64,000 nucleotides of DNA from Oleiagrimonas sp. C23AA. Its GTDB lineage: Bacteria > Pseudomonadota > Gammaproteobacteria > Xanthomonadales > Rhodanobacteraceae. The notes under the pieces are model-generated. The model had not been told where the DNA came from and did not search any database. It saw only the letters and a list, made by a program, of their open reading frames with translations. Position numbers and translations under genes: made by a program. The stretch spans positions 124,001 through 188,000 of the forward strand of contig NZ_JAARLY010000006.1 in assembly GCF_011759385.1 (NCBI RefSeq). Direction: 5' to 3'. Positions 48,875-56,384 of this stretch are shown here, piece after piece. The first letter of the stretch is position 1. Each line of letters opens with the position of its first letter.

Positions 48875-50620
48875 CTAGGGTTGGTGGCGCACCCAGTTTT
48901 CGACCATGCACAGGTCGAACACCCTCAGGAAGGATTGGTCACGCGCTGGCAGGGGCGTAGCCAGAAAAGTACGGAGGGCGCGCTCATCCAACAGGCCCTG
49001 CGACCGCAGTCGGCCCGATAGAAGAAAGTCGGCAATCTGCGCCTTGTTGCGTTCGTAAACGGCACCCAGGTAGCTCATGTAGGTGGCCTTGCTCTGGCGG
49101 TTTGCCACGCTGGGCGGCAACAGGGTGGCGAACGCGGCTCGCGCGACCGCGCGGTTCCTGCCACCGTCGATCCACATCCAGCTGGGCGTGCGCAGACATG
49201 CCTCCATGACGGGCTGCGATAACAGCGGAAAGCGTAGCGGATGCTTGGTGCCGCGTGATGCCTGATCCTGGAACAGCTGGTTCCCGGCCAGATCGAAAAT
49301 GCGCTCTCTGTCGCCGGGTAGCGCGTTGGCGGGCGCCGCAAACCATGGGTGCGCTTGCGGCTTCATGGATGCCACATCGGCGGCAAGGAACGTCGGGTCT
49401 GGATGGAAGGCGGAGGGTGGTGGCCGCCGCCGCTTGGCCAATGTGAGGCGCGCCGCCTTCCATAGGGTGCACTGATGCATATCGGCCAAGTCCCTTATGG
49501 CGGTAACAGCGCCCCTGAGGCCTTTCGTCTTCCACGCGTCAGCGGCGGGGGCCGCCGTGCGCAGATAGCAGAACACCGAGTCACCACCACCGCCCGAGTA
49601 ATAGGCGGTGGCATCATGGCGTTCGGCGACCGCAGCCATGGTCTGGTCCACGGCGTATTGCAACGGGCCCACTGCCGGGGCTACGGAATCCGGGGCGGGC
49701 GCGAACTCGAAGCGCGCCTGGTCGAACGTCAGTTGTTCGGTATAAAGCGGAACCCCAAGTTGCGAGGCCATGGCACGGGCGTATGGCTGTTCATCCACGC
49801 CAGGCACCGGCGTGGTCAGGTTGCAGCAAATGATCCGGGCATTGCGATGGCGCAGGCATGCCGCGACGATGGATGAGTCCAGGCCACCTGATAACTCCAG
49901 CAACAGGGTGTCGTCCATCGCCGTCCACGCCTGCACGGCATTTTGGATGGCGCGACGCACCTGAGTCGCTGCGTCACGAAGGTTGTCGTAACGATGCTCG
50001 GGGCCAACGAAATCCCAAGGTGACCATAGCGGCCGTGTCGAGATATCGCCCCTGTTGATGCTCAGCGTGCAGCCGGGCAGCAGTTCGCGTACGTCGGCGA
50101 GTCCGGTGCGTGATGTCTTGATGCCGGGGTAGCCAAGGCGCTGGGCGATGAAGTCCCAGTCGATGCGCTGCTGGTACAACCGCGCGTCGACAGCCAGAGA
50201 GATATCGGAGGTGATGAAGCCGCCGCCCTCGCTGATGGCGTGGATGCACGACACATTGCCCGCGGCGGCAGGTGAGCGCGTCACCGTAATAGCATCCGGC
50301 TCAGGCGCATCGGGCTGGAGCAGGAGATAAGAACCCCAGAAGCGTTCCAGAATGCGCCTGCGAAGCTGCGCGGGTTCCTCTTCGAGGAATGCCGAGCCAC
50401 TATCGACAGCCGCTCCATCCCTCGTGAAAAGGTGGCCCAGGAGCAGACCGCCGCCAGGCAGCGACAGCGTGGGCATGTGCTGCGTGACGAACAACGTCAT
50501 CGCGCCTAACCGGTACCGCGCGCACAGGCCCTTCGTCTGCAGTGCGGCATAGAGGTGGGAAAAGGCCTCATCAACGTCGAGGCCGTCAGGGGGCAGGATG
50601 GCGAGGTAATGGCCGCGCAT
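48875..50620 (-). CDS. Lasso peptide macrolactam synthetase (C protein, asparagine-synthetase-like)
   Basis: A 581-residue ATP-dependent cyclase that adenylates the side chain of an acidic core residue and joins it to the freed N terminus. The C-terminal synthetase domain carries the ATP-pyrophosphatase loop LLELSGGLDSSIVA at residue ~240 and GGGGDSVF near 350. The N-terminal half has the glutaminase-like fold but lacks Cys2 (MRGHYLAIL), as expected for lasso C proteins, which do not use glutamine. ATG overlaps the stop of the B gene by one base (TGATG). It is the last gene of the leftward A-B-C operon. Confidence 0.92.
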   Translation of the reverse strand: MRGHYLAILPPDGLDVDEAFSHLYAALQTKGLCARYRLGAMTLFVTQHMPTLSLPGGGLLLGHLFTRDGAAVDSGSAFLEEEPAQLRRRILERFWGSYLLLQPDAPEPDAITVTRSPAAAGNVSCIHAISEGGGFITSDISLAVDARLYQQRIDWDFIAQRLGYPGIKTSRTGLADVRELLPGCTLSINRGDISTRPLWSPWDFVGPEHRYDNLRDAATQVRRAIQNAVQAWTAMDDTLLLELSGGLDSSIVAACLRHRNARIICCNLTTPVPGVDEQPYARAMASQLGVPLYTEQLTFDQARFEFAPAPDSVAPAVGPLQYAVDQTMAAVAERHDATAYYSGGGGDSVFCYLRTAAPAADAWKTKGLRGAVTAIRDLADMHQCTLWKAARLTLAKRRRPPPSAFHPDPTFLAADVASMKPQAHPWFAAPANALPGDRERIFDLAGNQLFQDQASRGTKHPLRFPLLSQPVMEACLRTPSWMWIDGGRNRAVARAAFATLLPPSVANRQSKATYMSYLGAVYERNKAQIADFLLSGRLRSQGLLDERALRTFLATPLPARDQSFLRVFDLCMVENWVRHQP

Positions 50621-51294
50621 CAGATCACCCGTATCGGTGTATGGGCCAGCGCGTGCCCCAAGGCATCATTGAGAATCACGGTGCCGTGTTGCACCCAGCA
50701 ATGCGCGGAGAACGGGTCCGCCGTCACGCCGAAGACCAGTTCGGCACGCACGTTGCGCCGCGCCAGAAACTTGGCCAGGGAGAGCGAGTCGAGAAGGCAG
50801 CAGGTGTCTATGGGCACGTACAATCGAGCGCGGCGGAAAATGGCCACTGCTTGCGTAATCTGCGTTTCGGTGCGCATCGGAGCGTCGGACGTATGTCTTT
50901 CGCGATAGTCCGCCAGCTTGCCGAGAATCGACTTCAGGCTCCGCGCTTTCAGTTGCAGCTGCGTGGAGACAACGATGGCCGTGGTCTCTGCCACCTCCAC
51001 CACGCTTGCGCGCTGCGCGTGCATCATCGCGTCTTCAACGGCGCTGCTCATAGGCATTGTTACTTCCATGCGCGGCACGTCTTCGCTGTCGTCCGGCGCG
51101 TTGATCAGGATGTGTTGTTCGACCAACTTGCGAAGGCTGTTGTCCTGAGGAGGTCGGCCTTCCAGGTAATTGGTTAGAGCCGACTCCAGCGGCGGTGAAA
51201 GGCGGAAGTAGCGGTCGTTCTGGATATCGAGGAAGACCAAGTGATCATCAATCGTGCAGAACGACAAGTCACGATGTAGTCCAAGGCGCGTCAT
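50620..51294 (-). CDS. Lasso peptide leader peptidase (B protein: RRE plus transglutaminase-like protease)
   Basis: A 224-residue fusion. Residues ~1-85 resemble a PqqD-like RiPP recognition element (SFCTIDDHLVFLDIQNDRYFRLS), which binds the leader. The C-terminal part is a transglutaminase-like cysteine protease with the nucleophile in PIDTCCLLDSL (about residue 163), His in DPFSAHCWVQ (about 197) and Asp in VILND. It removes the leader so that C can close the ring. ATG at 51294 is preferred: GGAG stands 8 nt upstream, overlapping the end of the terminator T-run; GTG 51303 and ATG 51300 are too close to that site. It is coupled to the cyclase gene. Confidence 0.9.
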   Translation of the reverse strand: MTRLGLHRDLSFCTIDDHLVFLDIQNDRYFRLSPPLESALTNYLEGRPPQDNSLRKLVEQHILINAPDDSEDVPRMEVTMPMSSAVEDAMMHAQRASVVEVAETTAIVVSTQLQLKARSLKSILGKLADYRERHTSDAPMRTETQITQAVAIFRRARLYVPIDTCCLLDSLSLAKFLARRNVRAELVFGVTADPFSAHCWVQHGTVILNDALGHALAHTPIRVI

Positions 51295-51306
51295 GTGCAT
51301 CACTCC

Positions 51307-51337
51307 AAAAAAGAAGGCGCGCCTTTCGGCGCGCCTT
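51307..51337 (-). terminator. Intrinsic terminator/attenuator between lasso precursor and B-C genes
   Basis: On the minus strand AAGGCGCGCC-GAAA-GGCGCGCCTT forms a perfect 10-bp stem with a GNRA tetraloop, followed by CTTTTTT. It begins 6 nt after the precursor stop and ends 13 nt before the B start. It should end most transcripts after the precursor, with read-through supplying the enzymes, so that precursor greatly exceeds enzyme. Confidence 0.95.
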
Positions 51338-51342
51338 GTGAG

Positions 51343-51483
51343 TCATGCGTCGGAGATGCCTTCCATCGGAACAGCACCGAAGTTTTCGGTGATCCCTGAC
51401 AGCCCCTTGGTCTCGACGCTTGCAACGCCAAGCTCGATCACGTCTTCCGACGCGTTGGTGTGAATGTCGTCGTTGGTGTTCAT
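51343..51483 (-). CDS. Lasso peptide precursor (46 aa), predicted 7-residue ring
   Basis: The short ORF has GGAG 7 nt before ATG. The 26-residue leader begins MNTNDDIHTNASEDV and ends IELGVASVETK, with the hallmark Thr at position -2. The predicted 20-residue core is GLSGITENFGAVPMEGISDA. Gly1 provides the amine. Among positions 7-9 (Glu, Asn, Phe) only Glu7 is acidic, so a Gly1-Glu7 seven-residue macrolactam is the only canonical choice, the ring size known from xanthomonins. The tail contains a Val-Pro and bulky Met/Ile residues that may act as plugs. C-terminal trimming is possible. It is the first gene of the A-B-C operon, and no second precursor is seen. Confidence 0.92.
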   Translation of the reverse strand: MNTNDDIHTNASEDVIELGVASVETKGLSGITENFGAVPMEGISDA

Positions 51484-51547
51484 GTCAGTCTCCTACTGTT
51501 GGCGTCATGGCAGCTCCATGACAGCGTCAACGTAGGATAAAAAATCT

Positions 51548-51600
51548 TTAATTATCAAATGATTGACTGATAATTAAACGTGCAGTGTGACGCCCGTCAC
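51548..51600 (-). promoter_or_regulatory. AT-rich operator/promoter of the lasso operon
   Basis: TTAATTATC and GATAATTAA form a perfect 9-bp inverted repeat with a 12-nt spacer (51548-51577), immediately followed by GTGACG-CC-CGTCAC (51587-51600). Both sit 65-117 nt upstream of the precursor ATG, in a strikingly AT-rich stretch that also holds T-runs suited to a promoter. The GntR-like protein encoded at 53913 is a candidate binder (inference). Confidence 0.6.
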
Positions 51601-51977
51601 GCCGTAGGCCGGCTGTGTGCGGGCTGTCGTTAGGGAGGTTTTGGAGGGGAAAGGTCAGTTACCGAAGCAATCATTGATGCCACGCTATGAGCAACTAACC
51701 CAGCTTCAAGCGCAAAGCCGGAATCGGCCAACAGGGGACAGCCGAGGTCTCAATCAAGAAGCAGTCATCGGACGAGCGTGTTGGCTAGATAACGGCGACA
51801 GAAGACGCGCCGGTCTAGTGAAATGCAAGGGGCAGCTGGTTCTGGCTATACTGGCTAGCGCAACAGGGGTCGAGTGCCGCAAAGTTACCGAAAAGTCAGA
51901 GGCGTGCCTTCTTCTAGCTGGCGCGGCGATATAAGTATATACAGGCCCACGGGGCCGTATATTCAGTGGTTATTGGG
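51601..51977. other. Intergenic region, lasso operon to unknown gene pair
   Basis: About 375 bp between divergent units. A 105-codon open frame (51617-51934) is present but has no ribosome site and no protein-like composition. A short palindrome-like stretch, TATAAGTATATAC, lies near 51931-51943, probably within the promoter of the following pair. Confidence 0.4.
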
Positions 51978-52457
51978 ATGGAATCTGCGGAAAAGCGAAT
52001 GCAAATATCTAAACCCACGATTCCATTAATACTTGTATTGACCGCAGTCTTGGTTGCATTCATTGCGATCATTGCGGCCGCTATCCGCCCGCTTACCAGC
52101 TTGGAAAACACCCTTCTTTGGGTGATTGCCCTGGCGCTAAGTTTTGTTGGCTCGTTCTATATCGGAAAGGAATCGGCTACGAGCGCGGCAAGGGAAATCA
52201 TAAGGCCTCACGCGCGGTCGGCATTCCGGAGACTGTTTTCACTGTATCAGAGCTTATCAAGAGTCGGAATTGAGATATCAAAATCTAAGGACCCGCAGTC
52301 TCACGCAATTACCCTTGCCCGAATGGAGGCAATAGTTGTTGAGCAGCTTGCAACAGCAGACGATGCACTTGAAGACTGGTGCGATATCGTCCCAGATGAG
52401 GTTGAAGAGTTGCGCAGTAGGTTTGCCAGCCCTAGGGATGTCGAGGTGAAAAAGTGA
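51978..52457 (+). CDS. Unknown two-pass membrane protein, first gene of a pair
   Basis: A 159-residue protein with two closely spaced membrane segments (IPLILVLTAVLVAFIAIIAAAI and LLWVIALALSFVGSFYIG) and then a ~100-residue cytoplasmic helical domain ending in EVEELRSRFASPRDVEVKK. ATG at 51978 is chosen over a GTG four codons earlier; the ribosome site is weak. Its end overlaps the next gene by 4 nt (GTGA), so the two are translated together. I do not recognise the family. Base use is less GC-rich than in neighbours, suggesting acquisition. Confidence 0.7.
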   Translation: MESAEKRMQISKPTIPLILVLTAVLVAFIAIIAAAIRPLTSLENTLLWVIALALSFVGSFYIGKESATSAAREIIRPHARSAFRRLFSLYQSLSRVGIEISKSKDPQSHAITLARMEAIVVEQLATADDALEDWCDIVPDEVEELRSRFASPRDVEVKK

Positions 52458-52924
52458 GCGAGACTATAAGATCCAAGGTCGCACGCGTCCTAAATTCCAG
52501 AGAGATTGTGATTGCCGCAGGATCAGAACATGGCGTGAAGGCGGGCATGTATTTTGATGTCCTTGACCCTAAGGGCGAGGATATACGCGACCCGGATACC
52601 TTAGAGGTACTTGGATCCATAGATCGTCCAAAAGTACGGGTAGTGGTCACGAAGGTTCAGGAAAGATTGGCAGTGGCCTCTACGTTCAAAAAGGCGAAAA
52701 TCAATGTTGGTGGGTCGGGCGAAGCATGGCCTTCGCTAAACTCTCTTGGTGCGCTTAGTCGATCATTAATGCCACCGAAGTACGTTACGAAGTACGAGAC
52801 ATTGAAAACCAACGAGAAGACTTGGGAAGACCTGAAGGAATCTGAAAGCTACGTAAAAACGGGCGACCCCGTTATTGAAGTGCAACAGGAAGTTGATCCG
52901 AGTGAAGTTGAAGAAATTAGCTAA
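52454..52924 (+). CDS. Unknown soluble protein, partner of the membrane protein
   Basis: A 156-residue protein starting with GTG that overlaps its partner. Residues ~5-75 form a beta-rich domain (KVARVLNSREIVIAAGSEHGVKAGMYFDVLD; KVRVVVTKVQERLAVAS) reminiscent of the C-terminal domain of FlgT-like proteins, where a 'GvkkG' turn is typical. The remainder (PPKYVTKYETLKTNEKTWEDL; YVKTGDPVIEV) follows a pattern I recall from hypothetical proteins in varied bacteria. No catalytic motif is seen. Coupling to a membrane protein suggests a small membrane-tethered complex of unknown role. Confidence 0.65.
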   Translation: MSETIRSKVARVLNSREIVIAAGSEHGVKAGMYFDVLDPKGEDIRDPDTLEVLGSIDRPKVRVVVTKVQERLAVASTFKKAKINVGGSGEAWPSLNSLGALSRSLMPPKYVTKYETLKTNEKTWEDLKESESYVKTGDPVIEVQQEVDPSEVEEIS

Positions 52925-53023
52925 CGGTTCATTGCAACCAGCTGCTCCCAATGAACGGCGGCCTTGAGCTAGCGCAGCCAACTCAAAGGCGTCCGCTCAA
53001 TGAGGGGCTGATGTAGATCCCGG

Positions 53024-53671
53024 CTATTCGGTAAGCGGATGGAGGATCTGAGAAAGAAACGGGAACTCCTGGAGACAGACGGCGTTGATCTGTCGCCGCA
53101 ACACCGCATCGCCAGTCGCATGTTCTCCAAGGCAAAGATAGTAGTTCTTGCCGTGATGCTTTGCATAAATCAGCCACTCGCCGGTGAGCGCCGAATCCTG
53201 GACGAGCCTCTCCCAGTTGCTCACGACCGCGTCATATGCGATCCGCTCGCAGTCTTTCGCTGACAGGAATCTCTCCTTCCCGGAAGCCTCCGCTTCGGCT
53301 ACCTGCTGCTCAAGCCACGGAAGGCCGTTCCTATGCATCCCCTTGCGTAGATTTCGCGCCATAGACGAAAGCCCATCCTGGAGATAGTGCTTGTGCCACA
53401 GCCCCTTGAGCGGGACGCGATCAAACTGTGTTTCGGACTTGAGGTTGCTTGCCCCACGGACCCCTTCCAACACTTCGATCTCTCGAACAACTTTGGCAGG
53501 ATTTTGCGTGCGAGATTGCGCGCCTCCGAACAGGCCGAGCAAGAGCAAGAGGCTGTACCGCCCACGGGCGACTCGCTCCAGCCCGATAGACTCGCCGAAA
53601 CGAAGTAGCTCTGGCGCCATGTCAGTGCCATCGGGTTGCCTTGCCGTGAACCAAAGAGTTCGCTCGGTCAT
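53024..53671 (-). CDS. Hypothetical protein
   Basis: A 215-residue soluble protein without a recognised domain. It begins MTERTLWFTARQPDGTDM and ends QINAVCLQEFPFLSQILHPLTE; the segment WLIYAKHHGKNYYLCLGEHATGD is aromatic- and His-rich. ATG at 53671 is chosen with AGGA about 6 nt upstream, since the frame upstream reads into atypical sequence. It lies convergent to the unknown pair and upstream of nothing obvious. Function and membership of the lasso locus are uncertain. Confidence 0.6.
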   Translation of the reverse strand: MTERTLWFTARQPDGTDMAPELLRFGESIGLERVARGRYSLLLLLGLFGGAQSRTQNPAKVVREIEVLEGVRGASNLKSETQFDRVPLKGLWHKHYLQDGLSSMARNLRKGMHRNGLPWLEQQVAEAEASGKERFLSAKDCERIAYDAVVSNWERLVQDSALTGEWLIYAKHHGKNYYLCLGEHATGDAVLRRQINAVCLQEFPFLSQILHPLTE

Positions 53672-53912
53672 ATGGGTCCTGACGCGATGTCGTCCAGTTC
53701 CCCTACTGTAAGCGCGGAGAGCCCGGTGTGCATGCGTGACGACGCTCTGGTATTGGCAGCACCGCATCGGAGCAGAGGGCCACATGCTTGGTCCTTGCCG
53801 CTACATGCTGCCGTCCGCTTCGGGTCGTTCGCACCCGTCGAAGAACGGGGTCAGGTTCGGTTCCTGCAATGTCCGCTTTGGGTCGTTAGCTGCCAATCAA
53901 TATCGGTAGCTC

Positions 53913-54539
53913 TTAGTGAAAGTCATCCATGCGCTGACTGAGCAGGTTCGCGATGCGTGGGGCGACTTGCTTGCGGTATTCATGGTAGCTGCGAAGCGCG
54001 GACTTCAACGCTGGAATATCGCTTGTCTGCCAGTAGGCCAGCAGCGGAGCCAGTTCTTCGCGGGCTTGCGTCAGTAGGTCTTGCTTGGCGCGGCGGATGG
54101 GGGCCAGCTGGTCGTTGGTTTGGCGAATGGCGCGTTGTAACGAGTGATGCGCGGTGGCGCGGGCGATGGCATCAAACAGCTGCCATGTTCGCTTGACCGG
54201 GTCGCCGTTGACGGACATCTCCGATATTCGACGCCTGTGGTCCACAGGTGCCAAATCCATGTCGCAGGCCATAAGCAGCAGGCGTTCCATCCAGTCGTAG
54301 AGATCGCTTAACGCGAACTCGTTGAGCATGGGGACATGAAGTCCGTCGCGCGCGTGGTCAGCCAACAGTCCTTCACCCAACAGACGGTACAGGGCCATTC
54401 GAACCGGGGTAGGGCTGGTGTCGAATTGAGAGGCGAGCGTGGCAGGATCGATGCGCTGGCCGGGGCTGTAAAGGCCCGACCGAAGGCCGCATTTGACCTG
54501 TCGATATACCAACATGCTTTTTGACTGGGCGGGGCTCAT
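53913..54539 (-). CDS. GntR-family transcriptional regulator
   Basis: A 208-residue regulator with an N-terminal winged helix (VYRQVKCGLRSGLYSPGQRI; TLASQFDTSPTPVRMALYRLLGEGLL), typical of the GntR family, and an all-helical C-terminal ligand domain of FCD/FadR type (residues ~75-200). GGAG lies 7 nt before the ATG. GntR-like genes accompany several proteobacterial lasso loci (recalled), and an AT-rich palindrome lies before the precursor gene, so it may control the locus; the intervening 2.4 kb of unrelated genes weakens this. It could equally act on the downstream-lying or neighbouring MFS gene. Confidence 0.82.
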   Translation of the reverse strand: MSPAQSKSMLVYRQVKCGLRSGLYSPGQRIDPATLASQFDTSPTPVRMALYRLLGEGLLADHARDGLHVPMLNEFALSDLYDWMERLLLMACDMDLAPVDHRRRISEMSVNGDPVKRTWQLFDAIARATAHHSLQRAIRQTNDQLAPIRRAKQDLLTQAREELAPLLAYWQTSDIPALKSALRSYHEYRKQVAPRIANLLSQRMDDFH

Positions 54540-54630
54540 CGCGTGACTCCATGTCTGCGGATAACACCCTGTTCAAGAATGCGTCTCATGCAGGGTGTCA
54601 CACAAACCAGCCTAATCGCTCTTTTTTGAC

Positions 54631-55980
54631 TTAACCGCGAACTTCGTCACTTTCCTCTTCGCTATGGCGTATTGCTGTTTCCTCAGTCGAAGCAGTCGAT
54701 GTCCTGACTTCCGTCGAGGAGTGCCTTACGTCCTCGTCCTCTTTAACACGCGTATAGCCGCGCGTTGTCCAGGCGGCGATCACGGTGCCGGCGACCATCA
54801 GCAGGGCGGCAAGGAGGAAGGCGGCGCCGGGCAGGTGCCAGGGCGATTGTGGCGCGATGGAAAAGGCGAATACCTGGGTGAACACCAGTGGGCCGAAGAT
54901 GCCGGCGAAGCTGCCCAGGCTGGTGACCGCGCCTTGCAGGCGGCCTTGCTCGCGGGCGCTGACTTCGTGCGACATGATCGCCTGCATGGGCGGGGCGGAA
55001 AGGCCCCACAACGCCATCAGCGGAATCGCCAGCAGGAACACCCAGCCGATGCTGGCCAGGCCCATCAGCGCGAACGAGCCAACGCCGCAAAGCATGCCCC
55101 ACAGCAATACGCGCCGCTCGCCGAAAATGGGCGTCAGGCGGCCGGTGAGCAGCGCTTGCACCAGGCCATCGCAGGCGCCCACCAACATCAACACGAAACC
55201 CACCGCCTGCGTGCCCCAGCCGTAGCGGTAGTCGCCGTACAGCACGAAGGTGGTCTGCAGCACATAGTGCGCCAGATAGACCAGGAACATCACCGCGGCC
55301 AGCCCCAGCACACGTGGGTAGCGGCGCAGCAGCTTGAGCGCGCCCAGCGGGTGCGCGCTGTGGAACTCGAAGCGGGGCGTGCGCTGCTCGCGTGGCAGCG
55401 ATTCGGGCAGGATGAAAAAGCCGTACAGGAAATTGCAGGCCGCCAGCGCGGCGGCGGCCCAGAACGGCAGCCGCAGGTCGATGTGTCCCAGCCAGCCACC
55501 CAGGCCCGGACCCAGGATGAAGCCCAGCCCGAACGCGGCGCCCAGCATGCCGAACGCGCCCGAGCGCTTCTCGGCCGGCGTGATGTCGGCAATGTAGGCA
55601 TTGGCGGTGGTGAAGCTGGCCGCGGTCATGCCCAGGATGACACGGCCGACGAACAGCAGCCACAGGGTCGGCGCCAGCGCCAGCACCAGAAAGTCAATGG
55701 CCAGGCCGGCGTTGGAAATCAGGATCACCGGACGCCGGCCGAAACGGTCCGACAGCGCGCCCTGCACGGGTGAGAAGGCGAACTGCACGATAGCGAACAC
55801 GGTGGAGAAAATGCCGCCCCACCAGGCCGCCTTGGCAATGCCGCCGCCAATCAGTTGCTCGATCAGGTGCGGCAATACCGGCACGATCAGGCCGAATGCC
55901 AGCATGTCCAGCAGCACGGTGACGAAGATGAAGGCGAACGCGGCGTTGCGGCGCGCGTTACTTGGGGCGGGCTCAATCAT
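54631..55980 (-). CDS. MFS efflux transporter (TetA/MdtG-like, DHA1 family)
   Basis: A 449-residue, 12-helix major facilitator. Motif A is present as GALSDRFGRRPVILIS at residue ~74, and motif C-like GAAFGLGFILGPGLGGWLG at ~150, typical of drug/H+ antiporters. The closest recalled relatives are tetracycline-resistance-like exporters, but specificity cannot be assigned. The last ~45 residues (after AAWTTRGYTR) form an acidic, Ser/Thr-rich hydrophilic tail not usual for the family, possibly read-through into intergenic DNA. It is upstream of, and on the same strand as, the GntR gene. Start ATG 55980 begins MIEPAPSNARRNAA just before helix 1. Confidence 0.9.
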   Translation of the reverse strand: MIEPAPSNARRNAAFAFIFVTVLLDMLAFGLIVPVLPHLIEQLIGGGIAKAAWWGGIFSTVFAIVQFAFSPVQGALSDRFGRRPVILISNAGLAIDFLVLALAPTLWLLFVGRVILGMTAASFTTANAYIADITPAEKRSGAFGMLGAAFGLGFILGPGLGGWLGHIDLRLPFWAAAALAACNFLYGFFILPESLPREQRTPRFEFHSAHPLGALKLLRRYPRVLGLAAVMFLVYLAHYVLQTTFVLYGDYRYGWGTQAVGFVLMLVGACDGLVQALLTGRLTPIFGERRVLLWGMLCGVGSFALMGLASIGWVFLLAIPLMALWGLSAPPMQAIMSHEVSAREQGRLQGAVTSLGSFAGIFGPLVFTQVFAFSIAPQSPWHLPGAAFLLAALLMVAGTVIAAWTTRGYTRVKEDEDVRHSSTEVRTSTASTEETAIRHSEEESDEVRG

Positions 55981-56038
55981 GGCCGGGCATCCGGAAAGAT
56001 TGCGCGCACCTTAGCGCACGTTGCCGCGCAGCGGCATG

Positions 56039-56383
56039 TCAGCGTGGTGGCGCGGCCAGTTCGCGGGCGTCCAGATAGCCATCGTGATTGGTGTCCTGGC
56101 GGTGGAACACGCGGGCGATGTCGGCCTGGCGCTGGCGGCGGGTGATCAGTGCGCCGCTGTGGTGACCGGGCGGCAGTTCTTCGGTTTCCAGAATGCCATC
56201 GTGATTGCGGTCCAGGCGATCGAAGCCGCGCATCAGCCAGGCGCTGTACTCGGCCAGGCTGACACGGCCGTCGCGGTTGGTGTCGAACAGGCGCAGGTAG
56301 GCGGTGGCGGTGCTCGGCGTCGCCCCTGATGCCGGCGCGCAGGCGATGGCGCCGGCCAGCAGCAAGCCCAGCAGCGCATTCAT
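56039..56383 (-). CDS. Exported EF-hand calcium-binding protein
   Basis: A 114-residue protein with a signal peptide (MNALLGLLLAGAIACAPASGA) and three EF-hand loops: DTNRDGRVSLAEY, DRNHDGILETEEL and DTNHDGYLDAREL, all with ligands at the canonical positions. It probably binds Ca2+ in the periplasm. ATG at 56383 overlaps nothing essential of the GGDEF gene (its stop is 56385-56387) and has AGG close upstream; ATG at 56398 would add five residues and overlap. The near-contiguity implies co-transcription with the diguanylate cyclase. Confidence 0.85.
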   Translation of the reverse strand: MNALLGLLLAGAIACAPASGATPSTATAYLRLFDTNRDGRVSLAEYSAWLMRGFDRLDRNHDGILETEELPPGHHSGALITRRQRQADIARVFHRQDTNHDGYLDARELAAPPR

Positions 56384-56384
56384 G

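Noticed and set aside
51617-51934. 105-codon frame between the lasso precursor and the unknown pair
   Set aside because: No ribosome site, no codon preference, and it lies over the divergent promoter region.
51484-51960. A second lasso precursor upstream of the first
   Set aside because: Minus-strand ATG codons in this stretch meet stops within a few codons, and no leader with a penultimate Thr and following Gly was found.
30248-54600. Island integrated at a tRNA gene with flanking att repeats
   Set aside because: No tRNA gene, integrase gene or long direct repeats were found at the edges, so an integrative element cannot be claimed from this window.
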